Shown: positions 1-14,800, numbered from the stretch's first letter. The stretch is 64,000 nucleotides of DNA from Patella vulgata (GCF_932274485.2 NC_065881.2:11256613-11320612); one strand, 5' to 3'. Numbers and translations: made by a program. Notes: a model not told the origin generated them from the sequence alone.

Positions 1-385
1 CGTGAAATGGATTCCCCGGTTGTACTTGACAAGGAGTAGGGTCTTCTTTCCAACCTTGTGGGTTTTCTCTGGTTTCCTCCCACTGCTTAAGTATTCACTT
101 AAGATCATAAAGTCTGTCATTGAGTCTAGTCATTTGGATGGGAGGAAAAAACGAGATTCTGGCAGTTGGCATTCGATATAAGAGTAGGCCGTAGTGCCAT
201 TGTCCGAGAAAATTCCACTCATGGCACACTGTATGGCATAACAGAACAGTATTACGTTAAACCCCATTTCATTTTTGTCATTGAGTCAAGTGGCATTGTA
301 CGTGACAAAAAGTGGGATTATCTTGTGGGGTTTTTCACGGGTACTCTGGTTTCCTCCCACTGTTAAACCCCATCTCTTTCTCTCT
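1..385 (+). repeat. Composite of SINE-1 and SINE-2 fragments
   Basis: 1-153 holds SINE-1 body pieces (B-box region, TTTTCTCTGGTTTCCTCCCA core). 158-276 is the 3' half of a SINE-2 ending GTTAAACCCCATTTC. 277-385 is again SINE-1 body joined directly to the tail. Successive insertions and deletions explain the mosaic. Confidence 0.7.
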
Positions 386-489
386 GTATTTGAACCAAAT
401 GTTTATATATGCTAAGCTTTCTTTCTGTTTCTCCCTTTTCTTGTTAAGTATAATATTTTGTTAAGATTATTTCCATTATATAATTTCAG

Positions 490-610
490 TGCAAGACAGA
501 AGATAGATGAAGATCTAGATATACTGGATAGACAAATAAAATTACAAGCAGGGGAGATAACTACCACAGAATCTGATCGACCAGCTCAAGCCTATCTAAA
601 TACACCTATG
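490..610 (+). CDS. VPS51: VPS51 exon (first in window)
   Basis: The acceptor is ataatttcag. The first base completes a codon begun upstream, then [20 protein letters not shown] follows, matching the HAR-acidic helical stretch of VPS51. The exon ends at ..LNTPM before a weak donor, GTTGGT. This end is chosen because the next exon begins in phase 0 with DILEF, reproducing the expected M-D-x-LEF order. The 1-489 stretch shows no earlier exon. Confidence 0.8.
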
Positions 611-3600
611 GTTGGTTGTTATTATTACAGGAGGGGCGGGTGGTTGAGTAGTATAACGTGTACACTTTAGACCATAAGGTCTGTCATTGAGTCAAGTTGT
701 GTGGTTTCGATTCCCATCTTGTAGATGGCAAGGAGTAGGATCGATCGCCTGACCAACCTCGTGGATTTTCCCCAGGTCCTCTGGTTTCCTCAAACCGCTG
801 AAGACCCTTCAGCTCAAGCGAATTATTGAAATAAAATTGAACCTTATGTTAATCCCGAAATGACATAGTTTGTTTGTAAATTTATTATTATAGGATATAT
901 TAGAGTTTGTTATAAAACTTGTTATTTTAGGATATATTAGAATTTGTTGATAATGGTTGTAATGGTTACCTTAGTAACATGTGTTTAGTTATAGCATCGT
1001 ATAAAGATATGTTTCTACACAGACATCAGGAAGAGTAAGTATAATTCAATTCTTTACACAGAGAACTACGCCATTATAGGTTCCCTATCTACCCAACCAC
1101 AGAGAACTAGGGTCATCGTACTAACGGCATCATAGGCCCCCAGGCAATGCAGTGCACTGAAGCCTCTATCTACAGAACTACTCACAAGAATGCCAATGTC
1201 CACTTGTAAAACAATTATGCATATTTATAGTTAAGCATTTATTGACAGATGTTCACAACATACATAGATTAGCATAAGGGCCCTATGCTTGACCTCCTCC
1301 AATCCAAATGACTATATATTGTCCCTTGTCAGGCCCTCCGTCCTACACCACTGACAACGGGGAACCATGTTGAAAATTCCCAAGGGACAGCGTATACACA
1401 TCAGTTATGTTTCACTGCAAGTCACATGTCTGGCCTCATTAGCTCATTCGATTCCCTGGTTGTACGTGACAAGGAGTTGGGTCGCCTGTCCAACCTCGTG
1501 GGTTTTCTCCTGGTCCTGCCGTTTCCTCCCACTGCTAAAGACCCTACGTTCAAGCAAATTATTGAAATAAAATTAAACCATGTGTTAGTTTTGAAATGAC
1601 CTAGTTTGTGTGGATTGGACATTAAACCCACTCTCTCTCTCTCTCTCACTCTCATTAGCTCAGTGCAGAAAAGGAAGACATTTTGTTTTACTGAGTGAAT
1701 GTTTTATTTTGCAGTGAGAATCTAGATACAATAGCTTTAAGAAAGCTCTTCATATTTGTAAATGACCTAATGGAACAATACTTTAACTTTGTTCAGAGAA
1801 GAGTTCAGCTTGAGGTAAGTTCCTTCCATTCAATACAGTAGTATTTACAGAATTTTAGATTTTCTATAGATGTTGATTGGTGATGGTGTTGGCGGTTAGT
1901 TTTGTCATGAGCAGCGTTTTATGACATTATAGCTTTAAAAGTATCGCTTGAAAATAAGTTCAATATATATTAAACCCCAAAATAGAACATAATTATTCAG
2001 ATTTATACTTTATAACATTCCTTCACTATATTTTATGATTAAATAATCTTGTTTTTAAGGAATTACAGAGGTTTGGGTGGCCGAATGGTTAATGCGTGCG
2101 CATTGGATCTGAAGGTCTGTCATTGAGTCAAGTAGCGTGGTATCGATTCCCCGCTTGTAAGTGACATGGAGTAGGGTGGCCAGTCCAATCTCATGGGTTT
2201 TCTCTGGGTCCTCTGGTTTCCTCCCACTGCTAAAGATTGAACCATATGTTAGTCCAGAAATAACCTAGTTTGTGTGTGTGTGTGTGTATTTTTCTAATCG
2301 TATTTTCTCTCTCTCTTTAATCCATTACAACGAGTAATATATCAAATATATGATTGTTGTCAATATGGCTAAAGTTTAAAATTAGTGTTAAATATATCCT
2401 GTAATTGTAAATTCATTTTTTATAATCGTATTTTCTATATTGTATTTAATTTTAGAAAGAGACTGGTGATAATGCCATCTTAGTTCGAGCTTTAGATCGA
2501 TTTCATCGTAGATTACAAGCTATGAATAAATTACTACCTGACACAGATTTCTCTGCGTAAGTTTTACATTGACAATACATATATGTTCAGTTGGGGGAGG
2601 GAAATAGTACAGCAAGCTAGATCTGTATCTAAGGCAGGGAAATAGAACAATGGGAGTGAAACAGCACAGCAAGCTAGATTTGTAACTAAGGGAAATCAAT
2701 GGCTCAGCAATTAGCAAGCCAGATAGAAGCATCACAAAATATATTAATATTACAACAAAATCTATCTGCCCTTTTATTATTAGATGAACTTAATTGGACA
2801 GGACTTTTTATAACTGGGCACCTGTCCATCATATTTAGGTTTTAGCATGTTACTGTATGTTATTAATTTTTTTGTATTTGTAGAGCTGGTTTAGAGATTG
2901 TATCAAAGGCTGCTAAAGATAGGGTAGCACATTATCTTCAAGCTCTTAAACAACATTTCACAGGTAGGTAAAACGTGATGGAACAAATTATCTCCCCTTT
3001 GATCAACTATGGAATACATTTTAGACAAATTTAGTTAATCATCATTCTTCAGGAAAGTAGTCATAAGGCATAAAATATTGATAGGTGCCTAAGAGTATTG
3101 GCATAATCATAAAGAGGTTTCTAATTTAGATATGCAATTTTTTTCTTTCTAATGTGGATCATTAAGGTCTTTTGAAATTTCAAAGATTATGAATAAACAT
3201 GATGTTCTCATAGACAGCAGAATTATTACTTACTCTAGCTGACCTAGCATACCTTCTCCCTGTATCAAAAAGGGGGTTTTGGTGGTCATGTTGTCTTAAC
3301 CTTATCATTTTAGATCATAAGATCTGTCATTGAGTCAAATGGCATGGTTTCAATCAAGGGCTTGTACATGACAATGAGTAGGGTCCCCTGCCCAACCTCG
3401 TGGGTTTTCTCTGTGTGTTCCAGTTTTCTCCCATTGCTAAAGACCCCTAGGCGCGTATGTGAATTACTGAAGTAAAATTGTACTGTATGTTAGTCCCGAA
3501 ATTACCTAGTTAATATAAAGTGGACTTTAAACAAATTAACCTTTCTCACTATCTGTTTCAATAGGACTGAAATATTGTGGTGACGCGATGTTAATTCTCT

Positions 3601-3813
3601 CTCTCTCTGTCATTTAGTCAAATGGCTTGGTTTCGATTCCCTAGTTGTATGTGACAAGGAGTAGGGTCGCCTGTCCAACCTCGAGGGTTTTCTCCGGGTC
3701 CTCCAGTTTCCTCCCATTGCTTAAGACCCCTATGTGCAAGCAAATTATTGAAATGAAATTGAACCATATGTCAGTCCCGAAATGACCAAGTTTGTGTCGA
3801 ATGGACGTTAAAC

Positions 3814-3854
<41 letters not shown>

Positions 3855-6800
3855 CAATAGGACTGAAGTATTGTGGTGACATGATATTAAACACTATTCT
3901 ATTTGATTGCAGATTGTATGACTGATATACGTCAGAAATTAGCAGCACCACGTCCAGCTGGTAAACATGATGGTAGTGCTAATTTGTTTCAACTACTGGG
4001 TAATATGCAATCTTCTGTCATGGAGCAGATCAAATCAGTTTTAAATAATCTCCAGGTTCGTTCTATTTCTGGTATTATATTATTGATATGGATGTAAATG
4101 TTTTTTTCGGACAGTTAGAATCTATACTTACGATTAAGGCCCTTTGGACATTCGTAATCTATGTGTACGATTAGGGCCCTTTGGACAGTCAGAATCTATG
4201 TGTATGATTTAAGCCCTTTGGATACTCAAAATCTATGTGTACGATTAAGGCCCTTTGGACAGTCATAATCTATGTGTTCGATTGAGGCCCTTTTGACAGT
4301 CAGAATCTATATGTATAATTTAGGCCCTTTAGAAAGTCGGAATCTATGTGTATGATTTAGGCCCTTTGTGTCATCAACATCACATTATGTCTTTTTTTTG
4401 GAGTTTTACATTCAATTTATCTGATATGAAAGTAAATATTTCTTTCAGATTTTCCATAAACTTTTTCAACGTTCTGTTTTCGTTTCGATTTTTACAACAA
4501 GGAACAGCGTTGAGTTTGAATAAAAAAAAAACAGAGGTCCTGTGTACTCATCAGCCGAGCACGTTAAAGAACCCTTGACAGTTGCTATCCGGGAAAAATT
4601 GCTCTTATAGCGAACTCCATGGTGTGTGCCCGTCTCTATTAGCCCAGGGGAAGTCGGATGGCCGAATAGTTAGCTTTGCATCATAAGGTTTGTTATTGAG
4701 TCAACTGGCGTGGTTTTGATTCCCCGCTTGTATGTGACAAGGAGTAGAGTCCCCTGTCCAACCTCGTGGGTTTTCTCCAGTTCCCTCCCACTGCTAAAGA
4801 CCCCTACGCGCAAGAAAATTATTTAGATAAAATTGAACCATATGTTAGTCCCAAAAATGACCTAGTTTGTGTCGAGTGGACGTTAAACTGCATTTCTCTT
4901 TATCTGTCTCATGAGCCCAGTCGGTGCAGAAAATTATAACATTAAACCACTTTTCATTTCATTTTGTATGATTGTTATTTTTTACTTGTTTATTTTTCAG
5001 GCATTTACAGCATCGGATATTACATTTGCTATGAAGCCGTATTTCCGTGGAGCTTTCTGTACACAAGATGTCAGAGAGGGATTAATAGTAGCATTTATAA
5101 AACATATCTGTACTACTTGTAATGTTAGTTATTATTATTACTTTACCTAAGGGTACATAGGGGGGGTGGGTGGCCGAATGGTTAACGCATGCGCATGGAA
5201 TCATAAGGTCTGTCATTGACAAGGACTAGGGTCGCATATGGGTTTTCTCCCGGTCCTCCGGTTTTCCTCCCACTGCTAAAGACCCTTACGCGGCAAGCGA
5301 ATTATTGCTGCAATCTTACTAGACAAATGCTAGATTCCCTGATTGCCACAGGACAAAAGTGTCACTAACTGGCAGCATGTCTGCTCAAATGACCTAAAGA
5401 GCTAGTGATATTGAGAACATTGAGAGACTTAAACATACTAGGGGGGTGGAATTTGGCCGAATGGTTAGCACATGCACACTGTATCATAGGGTCTGTCATT
5501 GAGACAACTGGCGGGATTTTGATTCCCCAGTTGTACTTGATAAGGAGTAGGGTCGCCTGTCCAACCTTGTGGGTTTTCTCCGGGTCCTCTGAATTCCTCC
5601 CACTACTAAAGACCCCCTACGCACAAGCGAATTATTGAAATAAAATTGGTTGAACCTAGTTTATGTCGAGTGGACGTTAAACCCCATTTCTCTCTCTCTC
5701 TCTCTCTCCAATTACTATTTAAAAATCTTGATCATAATGCATCTTTAATCTTTATAATATTATTGATGTTTTACAGGAGTTTTGTGAATTTGTTGGTGAT
5801 AAAGGATCTATACCCCCCTCGTTATTGTTGATATTAGCTCGTTATTGTTCAGATTTAGAAACAGCTACAATATCGTATTTGGTATGTAAATGATTAATGC
5901 TAGTTCTACCATAAAATCAAGTGGGATTTAAAGGGGAGGTGGAATGGTCTAAGGCACGTGCTTTAGATCATAAAAGTCTGTCACTTGTCCAACCTCATTG
6001 GTTTTTCTAAGGGTCCTCTAGTTTCCTCCCACCGCTAAAGACCCCTAGTACTGTAATTCTCTTCCACCTTTACCAGTTCATGGTGGGTATTTATGGAATG
6101 TGCTTCTTTAACAGATGTGCTCGACAATTCTATTTTCAAGTTTTAAGGCAACACTAAATACACATCTGTTTACCAAATATTTTTGCAAAGACAAATAGTT
6201 GACCTCACTGTGAAATGCTTAGAAATGACCAGCGTACATAATTTAGCGCTACATAAGACAATGTATTATTATTATTATTATTATGTAATTAAAGCCAGGA
6301 GTTAATACATCACAGTCATGTAGATATACATATGAAAGATATTTTGTAAATGAGTGAAACATAGTGTATAAGAAATTTTGTAAATGAGTGAATGTTGTGG
6401 TATATGTATATGAAATTTATTTTGTAAATGAGTGAATGTTGTGATATATTTTGTAAATGAGTGAATGTTTTGGTATATTTTGTAAATGACTGAATGTTTT
6501 GGCTTATTTTGTAAATGACTGAATGTTGTGGTATATTTTAGGTTAGTTTAACGGAAGAACAGTTTTTAGTTGAAGATCGACAGATAGTCACACCAGTGAG
6601 TGATATGTTGATTTGGGGAAAAGACACGGCACAGAAACTATTAAACCATTATGTCCGTGTTCAAGGTCTCACTATTTCACAGGTAGGGATATTGTTTGTT
6701 TTTATACGCCCACATTGAAATGTGGTTGTATATTGTTGTCGCCCCAGTCCGTCCCTCCGCTCTAGAAGCTCAAGTTAGTATCCAATTGACTTTAAATTTA

Positions 6801-9800
6801 TACACAGTGTTTAAGCTCCTGAGATGAAGAAGCCTATTGATTTTTAATGATTTTCATAAATTACTGCTGATTTTAAGTCCCTTGAACTTTTTGAAAAATC
6901 TTGTGGACGCTTGAGAGGCTATCCAATTGACTTTAAATTTATACACAGTGTTTAAGGTCATGAGACAAAGAAGCTGATATCTGATAATTACTGCCAGAGT
7001 TATAGCCTTTGATCTCTTTGAATATTCTTGTTCACATGCTACAGACCAAAGTTATCATCTGGTTGACTTTAAATTTTACATTGTGTTTATGGTCCTGAAA
7101 CGACGAACCTTATTGATTTTTTTTAACAATTTCTTATAATTATTGCTAGAGTATGCTCTCAAGACCAAAAATTGTCATCCGATTGACTTAATTTATACAT
7201 TTATTGATTTTCAACCATTTTCCCGCAACATGAACAGCTAAATTCATAATATTAAATGTTTTGTATACTAAACGTTAACATGTGGCAGAACTAGAAGCCA
7301 AGTAAATTCTAATGATTTCTAACAATTACTTAATGGGTTGTTACTCTTAATCCAATTTTAGTGTCTTGTAGATGTTTTCATTACCAACAAAAGAATAAAT
7401 GTGACGCCTCTTGCTGATTGCGCAGATGTTTTGTTGCCTGGCAACCCCTCTTTTTGTTTTGTAACAAGAATAAATTCATGTTTGTTGGTTAATTGACCAT
7501 ACAGAAAAAAGATTGTCTGGTTCTCAGAAAATCCTTCCTTCAAATCTGATGCAGAAGGAAGGTTTTTATATTGTCAAAGGATCACTAGTAGTGATTCGCC
7601 AAATGGGTCGCCTGTGTGCGTTGTATTGAGCTAACTGGCGTGGTTTCGATTCCCCGGTTGTACATGACAAGGAGTGAGGACGCCTGTCCAACCTCGTGGG
7701 TTTTCCCCCCCCGGGTCCTCTGGTTTCTTCCCACAGCGAATTATTTTTAAAAAAAAGAACCATGTGTTAGTCCCGAAATTACCTAGTTTGTGTCGAGTGG
7801 ACGTTAAACCACATTTATCTTTGTCTTTCACTAGTGGTGATTCTCTACTGTGGTGGTCCATGGTTATCATAGAGAAATATATTATAAATCCTTTAAAACA
7901 AAATATAATGTCTCAAACAATATAACTAGAATTTAACTAAAATTGAAAATTTGTCTAAAAATAAAAATTTGACTAACTAGAAAAAAAAATTTGATGAAAG
8001 TAGGTGGGGGGTGGATGGCTGAATGGTTAGCGTGCGCGCGCTGTATCATAAAGTCTGTCATTGAGTTGACTGGCGTGGTTTCGAATCCCCGGTTGTACAT
8101 GGCAAGGAGTAGGGTCGCCTGTCCAACCTCGTGGGTTTTCTCCGGGGCCTCCGGTTTCCTCCCACTGCTAAAGACCCCTACGCGCAAGCGAATTATGTAA
8201 ATAAAATTAAAACCATATGTTAGTCCCGAAATGACCTAGTTTGTGTCGAGTGGATGTTAAACCCCATTTCTCTCTCTCTCTCTCTCTCTCTCTCTTGATG
8301 ATGAAAGTAAAATAAAACATTTCAAATAATAGATTAAACTACAATCATTTTTGAAAAACTGAAATGATAATAACAAATTAAAATTATGTGCATGCTTGTT
8401 TTTTCATCTGTCAAATTAAAGTTATGAAATAAATGTAAATAAAAAACTTGAAAATAAAATTTAGAATTGTTTTTGAAAAATAAAGTAAAATAGAATAAGT
8501 GTATATTGAAAACTGAAATGAAAAAGACGTAAATTATGATTGTTTTGGAAACAGAAAATTATAATGAAAAAAGTAAATTGGAAAATTGAAATAAAGAACA
8601 TTTTTTAAACAAAAAAAAAACTTAAAATGAAAACTGAAATGAAGAACATTTTTTAAACACAAAAACCCCCTAAAATTAAAACTAGAATGAAGAACATTTT
8701 TTAAACAAAATTGTTGGCAGTTGGAATTTGATATAAGAGTAAGCGATAGTGCCGCTGCCCGGGCAAAATTTCCCTCATAGCACACTGTATGGCGTATGCC
8801 CGTCTTCATTAGCCCAGTATATAGGAGCAGAACAGTAGGACGTTAAACCCCATTTCATTTCATTTCATTTATTATTTGGCCATCATTATTATTCAAATGG
8901 ATCTGTAATTGAATGCATCCCTAATCTGATATTTTACATCCTAAGCCAATGGGGTAGGGGGTGTTGGATGGCCGAATGGTTAGCATGTGTGCGCTGTATC
9001 ATAAGATCTGTTAATGAGTCAACTGCCGTGGTTTTGAATCCCCGGTTGTACGTGACAAGGAGTAGGGGTCGCCTGTCCAACTTCGAGGGTTTTCTCTTGG
9101 TCATCTGGTTTCCCCCCACTGCTAAAGACCTATGCATGCAAGCAAATTATTTTTAAAAAAAACTTGAACCATATGTTAGTCCTGAAATTACCTAGTTTGT
9201 GTTGAGTGAACGTTAAACCCCATTTCTCTCTCTCTCGCCCTAAGCCAATGATAATTGCTGTTATTTTTTGTAGATGTTAAGAAAGAGTGTTGAGACTAGA
9301 GATTGGTTGAATACAATAGAACCACGAAATGTACGAGCTGTGATGAAGAGAGTTGTCGAGGATATAACGGCTATAGATGTACAGGTGGGACAGTTGTATG
9401 AAGAAGGTGTGAGGAAAGAACGGAGTAGTGATTCTAGCCGTAGAACTCATACTCATAGTCAATCACAACAACAACGCAAACCACCATGGAGTTATTCACC
9501 TAGGTTAGTTTTATATCCGAAGTGCGGGGGCAGAGGTCGCAGTGAATCAATTTGGAGTTGCGTAAAAATGCACAGACATTCAAAAATTTTGCGTTTTTGC
9601 TCTCTACATCTGCATGATTAGAGTCTCTCAAAATACTCAATAGAAGCAAGTAAAACCGTTACATGAACAACCCTATTTTAAGTTTCCTTATTTCATTAAT
9701 ACTGTATTTAGTCAAACGACGACTGAAGGTTGACGGCATATCTATGGTTGACGGCACAGTCATTTCAATCTTTCACTTCGACAGGAAGTAAAGGGCAAAC

Positions 9801-11845
9801 TAAGGCTATGTAAGCCAATATTTGATTGGCTGAATGTAAACAGTTTATCGTGTTCTAGCCAATCAAATGTCTTATTGCTTCCAGTGCGGCAAAATAGGTG
9901 GTCTCAGAATAGCTACATATAGAAGGCTTACTGCCATGAACTTAAAGATTATGAATGAAATAAGAGGAAATATAAAAATCTACAGTACAGTAGCGGTGTG
10001 TAAATGCTGCGTGAAGCACGGAAATTGATGACGTAGTGTACAAACTACGAAATAGAATAATCTAATTATTCTCACGTCGGGGAAATTTTCTGCGTGGGGC
10101 CAAATGGAGTTATTCACCTAGGTTACTTTTATATCCAAGGGGGTGGGGTGAGGCCAAATGCAGTTATTCACCTAGGTTACTTTTATATCCAAGGGGTTGG
10201 GTGGGGCCAAATTGGGTTATTCACCTAGGTTAGTTTTATATCCGTGGGGTAGGTTAGGGCCAAATGGAGTTATTCACATAGGTTAGTTTTATATCCGAGG
10301 GGTTGGGTGGGGCCAAATGGAGTTATTCACCTAGGTTAGTTTTATATCCGAGGGGTTGGGTGGGGCCAAATGGAGTTATTCACCTAGGTTAGTTTTATAT
10401 CCGAGGGATGGGGTGAGGCCAAATGGAGTTATTCACCTAGGATAGTTTTATATCCGAGGGGTAGGTTGGGGCCAAATGGAGTTATTCACCTAGGTTAGTT
10501 GTATATCCTTGTCATTGTTGGAGGACACAAGAACTATTGAAATATTTTTCTGATATTTAAATACAGATGTGACGTCACCCTTTGATGTTGGCATACCATT
10601 ATTTCAAATCATATATTGTTTTATACTAGATGAAATATTACACTTGCTATGGAATTTCATTAAAATGCAAGTGTGGGATATTCTTTGTATTTTAAGTTTT
10701 TTAATGATCTTGAACAATATATATATATATAATGTTATAATATATATTGTTTATAATGATGTTAACAATGTTATAATATAATATATATTGTTTATAATGA
10801 TGTTAACAATGTTATAATATAATATATATTGTTTATAATGATGTTCACAATGTTTTAATATAATAGATATTGTTTATAATGATGTTAACAATGTTATAAT
10901 ATAACAGATATTGTTTATAGTGATGTTAACAATGTTATAATATAATAGATATTGTTTATAACGATGTTAACAATGTTATAATATAATATTGTTTATAATG
11001 ATGTTAACAATGTTATAATATAACAGATATTGTTTATAGTGATGTTAACAATGTTATAATATAATAGATATTGTTTATAATGATATTAACAATGTTATAT
11101 TATAATAGATATTATTTATAACGTTGTTAACAACCTTATAATATATTATAATATAAATTGTTTGTAACGATGTTAACAATGTTATAATGTAACATATATT
11201 GTATATTACAGTGTAGATAACAGTTTAATCAGTAATATACAGAAACTTTTCTCAGAGAAGATAGAAATATTCAGTGCTGTAGAATCATCAAAGGTTTCTG
11301 TATTAACAGGAATCATTAAAATCAGTTTAAAGGTAATCATTTTTATGTGGACAAGTTTACCTAGTTTGATTTCATCAGGTCACAGGGTTTAAACTTCCAA
11401 ATTGTGATGTATTTTATTTACTACGATAGAGATTCATTTTGGGACTAACACATGGTTCAATTTCATTTCAATAATTTGCTTGGGCATACCGGAGGACCTG
11501 GAGAAAACCTGTGAGGTTAGAGAGCCGACCCTGTTCATTGTCACAGCTGATCCCACTCCTTGTTCAGACAACCGGGGAATCAAAACCACACCACTTTAGT
11601 CAATGACAAACGTTACACTACCAAACTATAAAATTACTAGCTAGATTGGGGTTGGGTGGGTCAATTGTATAATGCATGCACTTTAGACCATAAGATATAT
11701 CATTGAGTGAAGTTGCATGGTTTCATTCCTAGATTGTACGTAACATGTAGTAGTGTCGCCTTCACAATCTTGTGGATTTTCTCTGAGTCCTTCAGTTTCA
11801 ACCCACTGAAGACACCTAGTGCTAATTATTGAAATAAAATTGTAA

Positions 11846-11885
<40 letters not shown>

Positions 11886-14800
11886 AAGACACCTACATGC
11901 TAATTATTGAAATAAAATTGTAATCTCTCTCTCTCTCTCTCTCTCTCATATTAGCAGAAAAGCAAGACATTAAACAATATCAATCCATTTATTTGCACTG
12001 AACTTTTTTTTTCTTTTTCAGACATTTTTAGAGTGTGTAAGATTACGGACATTTGGTCGCTATGGGTTACAGCAGATCCAAGTTGATACTCATTATCTAC
12101 AACTTTATTTATGGCGTTTTGTTTCCGATGAAAAGTGAGTTTTCTTTGATTTTTTATGATGATCAGCTTGTTGCATTGTTACATAAATGATCCGTTTTGA
12201 GTTGATATTTCTTGCAAATAAAAATCAGTGCCCGATTTATCTATAAGCTAGGCAGACTGATGCCCATGGCCTCAAGATCTGTCTATAGGCTTGGCAGACT
12301 GAAGCCCAGGGCAGTAGTGCAGGACGGAGGGCCTGACAAGGACAGTTGTCTAGTCGTTCGGATGGGACGGAAAACCAAGGTCCTGTGTACACATTGGCAT
12401 GCACGTAAAAGATTCCTTGGTAGCGCCGCTGCCCGGGCAAAATTTCTTTCATAGCACACTGTATGGCGTATGCCTGTCTTCATTAGCCCAGTTTAGGAGC
12501 AGAACAGTAGGACGTTAAACCCCATTTCATTTCATTTCATTTCTGAAGCCCAGGGCCTAAAGATTTATCCATAGGCTTGGCAGACTGAAGCTTAGGGCCT
12601 CAAGATCTAGTAGGCCTCTGGCCAAGGTGTATACTATTTTTGACAATGTCAAAAGCCTTTTTAAATGCACTGTAGTCTTAAACATTCATTGTCATCCTCG
12701 GCTTTGCTCAATTGTGTTTAAAACAAGCTTTCACCTTCCTCTTGTCGTGAGGTTTGGGTATTATAAAAGGCCACATCAGTGGAATAGCCAGGGTATCTCT
12801 TCTTCTGAATCTGACACTCTTAAAGGTGGGGAAGACATACAAAATCAAACCATTGGGGATACTCGATTGAACGTTCCAGAATTAAATTCTCTCAATTCCG
12901 AAAAGAGTGTCAATTGAGTGAAAAGGAGAATTTCGGAGTACAACGCATGTGCTGACTGCATATAAAAAATATCTCAACCAATCATGGCAGCTGAAACATA
13001 TTTGTTACTTAAAATATGTCACGATTCTACTCACACCACCTTGGCTGTCGGACTGGCAGAACTGTGACAGGACTGAATTCCATATCACTTGATTCCATAT
13101 CACTCGATTCCTGCTTGTACGTGACAAGGAGTAGGGTTCGCCTGCCCAGCCTCGTGGGTTTTCTCTGGGTACTCCGGTTTCCTCCCACTACTAAAGACCC
13201 CTACGCACTAGTAAATTATTGGAATAAAATCGAACGATATATTAGTCCCGAAATGACCTAATTTGTGTCGAGTGGACATTCAACCCCATTTCTCTCTCTT
13301 TTTTATGTGCACATTATTGTGTACACAGAACCTCAGTTTTTTGTCCCATCTGTACAACTAGACATTATTCCTTGTCAGGCTCTTATTTTATTGTATAACT
13401 TTATAAAAATAATTGATTGTATAATATACATGCTACCAATAAACTTACATCCTGTAAATTTCATCAATAAAAAAATAACATATATTCATAATAACACAAT
13501 TTTATGGATTTACTACTTCTTAGTTTATTACATGCAACGTTTCAATACTCTTACAGGTATCTTTATCAATCAACATTACAATACTCTTACAGGTATCTTT
13601 ATCAATGCTTGATAAAGATACCTGTAAGAGTATTGAAACGTTGTATGTAATAAACTAAGAAGTAGTAAATCCATAAAGTTGTGTTATTATGAATATCATA
13701 CCTCTACTTCTAAATGTCATTTAAGGATATTAAAAAATATATATATTAAAATCAATATCAAGATAAAATTCTGCAATTGCATTTCAAACGTCAAAAAGCC
13801 ATCTAGGTGTGAATGATGAATTAGGTTTTTCATTGCGAAAAAATAACACGTGTCATTCTCAAACACATAGAAAATATTGAAGCCCAAGTTATGTTTTAAT
13901 TTTATTTTTGTTTAAACTCCATTAAAACTACAGATCATTGTATATTTTGTGGAAATGTGTATTCTTTCATGCCTTAATCCACACTTAAATGCACTCAAAT
14001 TGATCATTTGATTAATTAAAAAAAAGATATATTTTAATGTCGTCGTACATTGCCGTCACCTATCTGTCATTCACATTTTTTCTTTGTATATTTTATAGAA
14101 ATGTGTATTCTTTCATGCCTTAATCCACACCTAAATGCACTCAAATTGATCATTTGATTAATTAAAAAAAGATATAAAAATAAATGCATTTGTCACATTT
14201 TAATTTCATCGTATATTACTATCACCTGTTTGTCATTCACATTTTTTCTTAGCACAATACGTATATATACAGTGAAGTGTCAAAAGGGTGTATCTCGGGG
14301 AAATTAGTCAAATACACTTTTTTGCATTTTTAAAATCTCCCAATTAATATGCACATTTCTGTCTAAGCTGTGTATCTCTAGGCCAATTAGAACTTTTCTG
14401 GGTATCACAAATCAAATGTTGTATTTTGATTTGTGGAAATTTTGAAATGCAAAAGGTTATATTTCTTAATCTTTAGAAATTTGTAGATACACCCTTTTGA
14501 CACTTCACCGACGATATGCAGTGTCTGATAAACAGATTATTATTATATTTTCTAATCTTATATCTAATTATAATATGTAAATTATTAAGCATAATATTTT
14601 CCATGGTCTATTAAGGCTGTTAAAATTTATTGATATATTGCAGTACAGATCTATATGGTAATGCATATCTGTTCAAAACGAAATTAATGCATAAATGGAA
14701 ATAAAGAAATTAAAGTCATTCATGAATATCAATGGTTTTAGGCACCACTATCTTAGAGATTGAAATGAAAAATAATAGCACAACAATAGTTTGTTAAAAT

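Noticed and set aside
4109-4370. CRISPR-like array of 37-bp units
   Set aside because: Units are contiguous with no unique spacers, and the DNA is eukaryotic and intronic. It is a minisatellite.
8003-8100. tRNA gene at the heads of SINE-1/SINE-2
   Set aside because: A and B box words are present, but the acceptor and anticodon arms cannot be folded as a normal tRNA, and the sequence continues into the SINE body.
9274-9621. A free-standing 115-codon gene starting at the Met of 9274
   Set aside because: It is the VPS51 exon. The Met is internal and directly follows the splice acceptor, and the codons after 9503 are intron.
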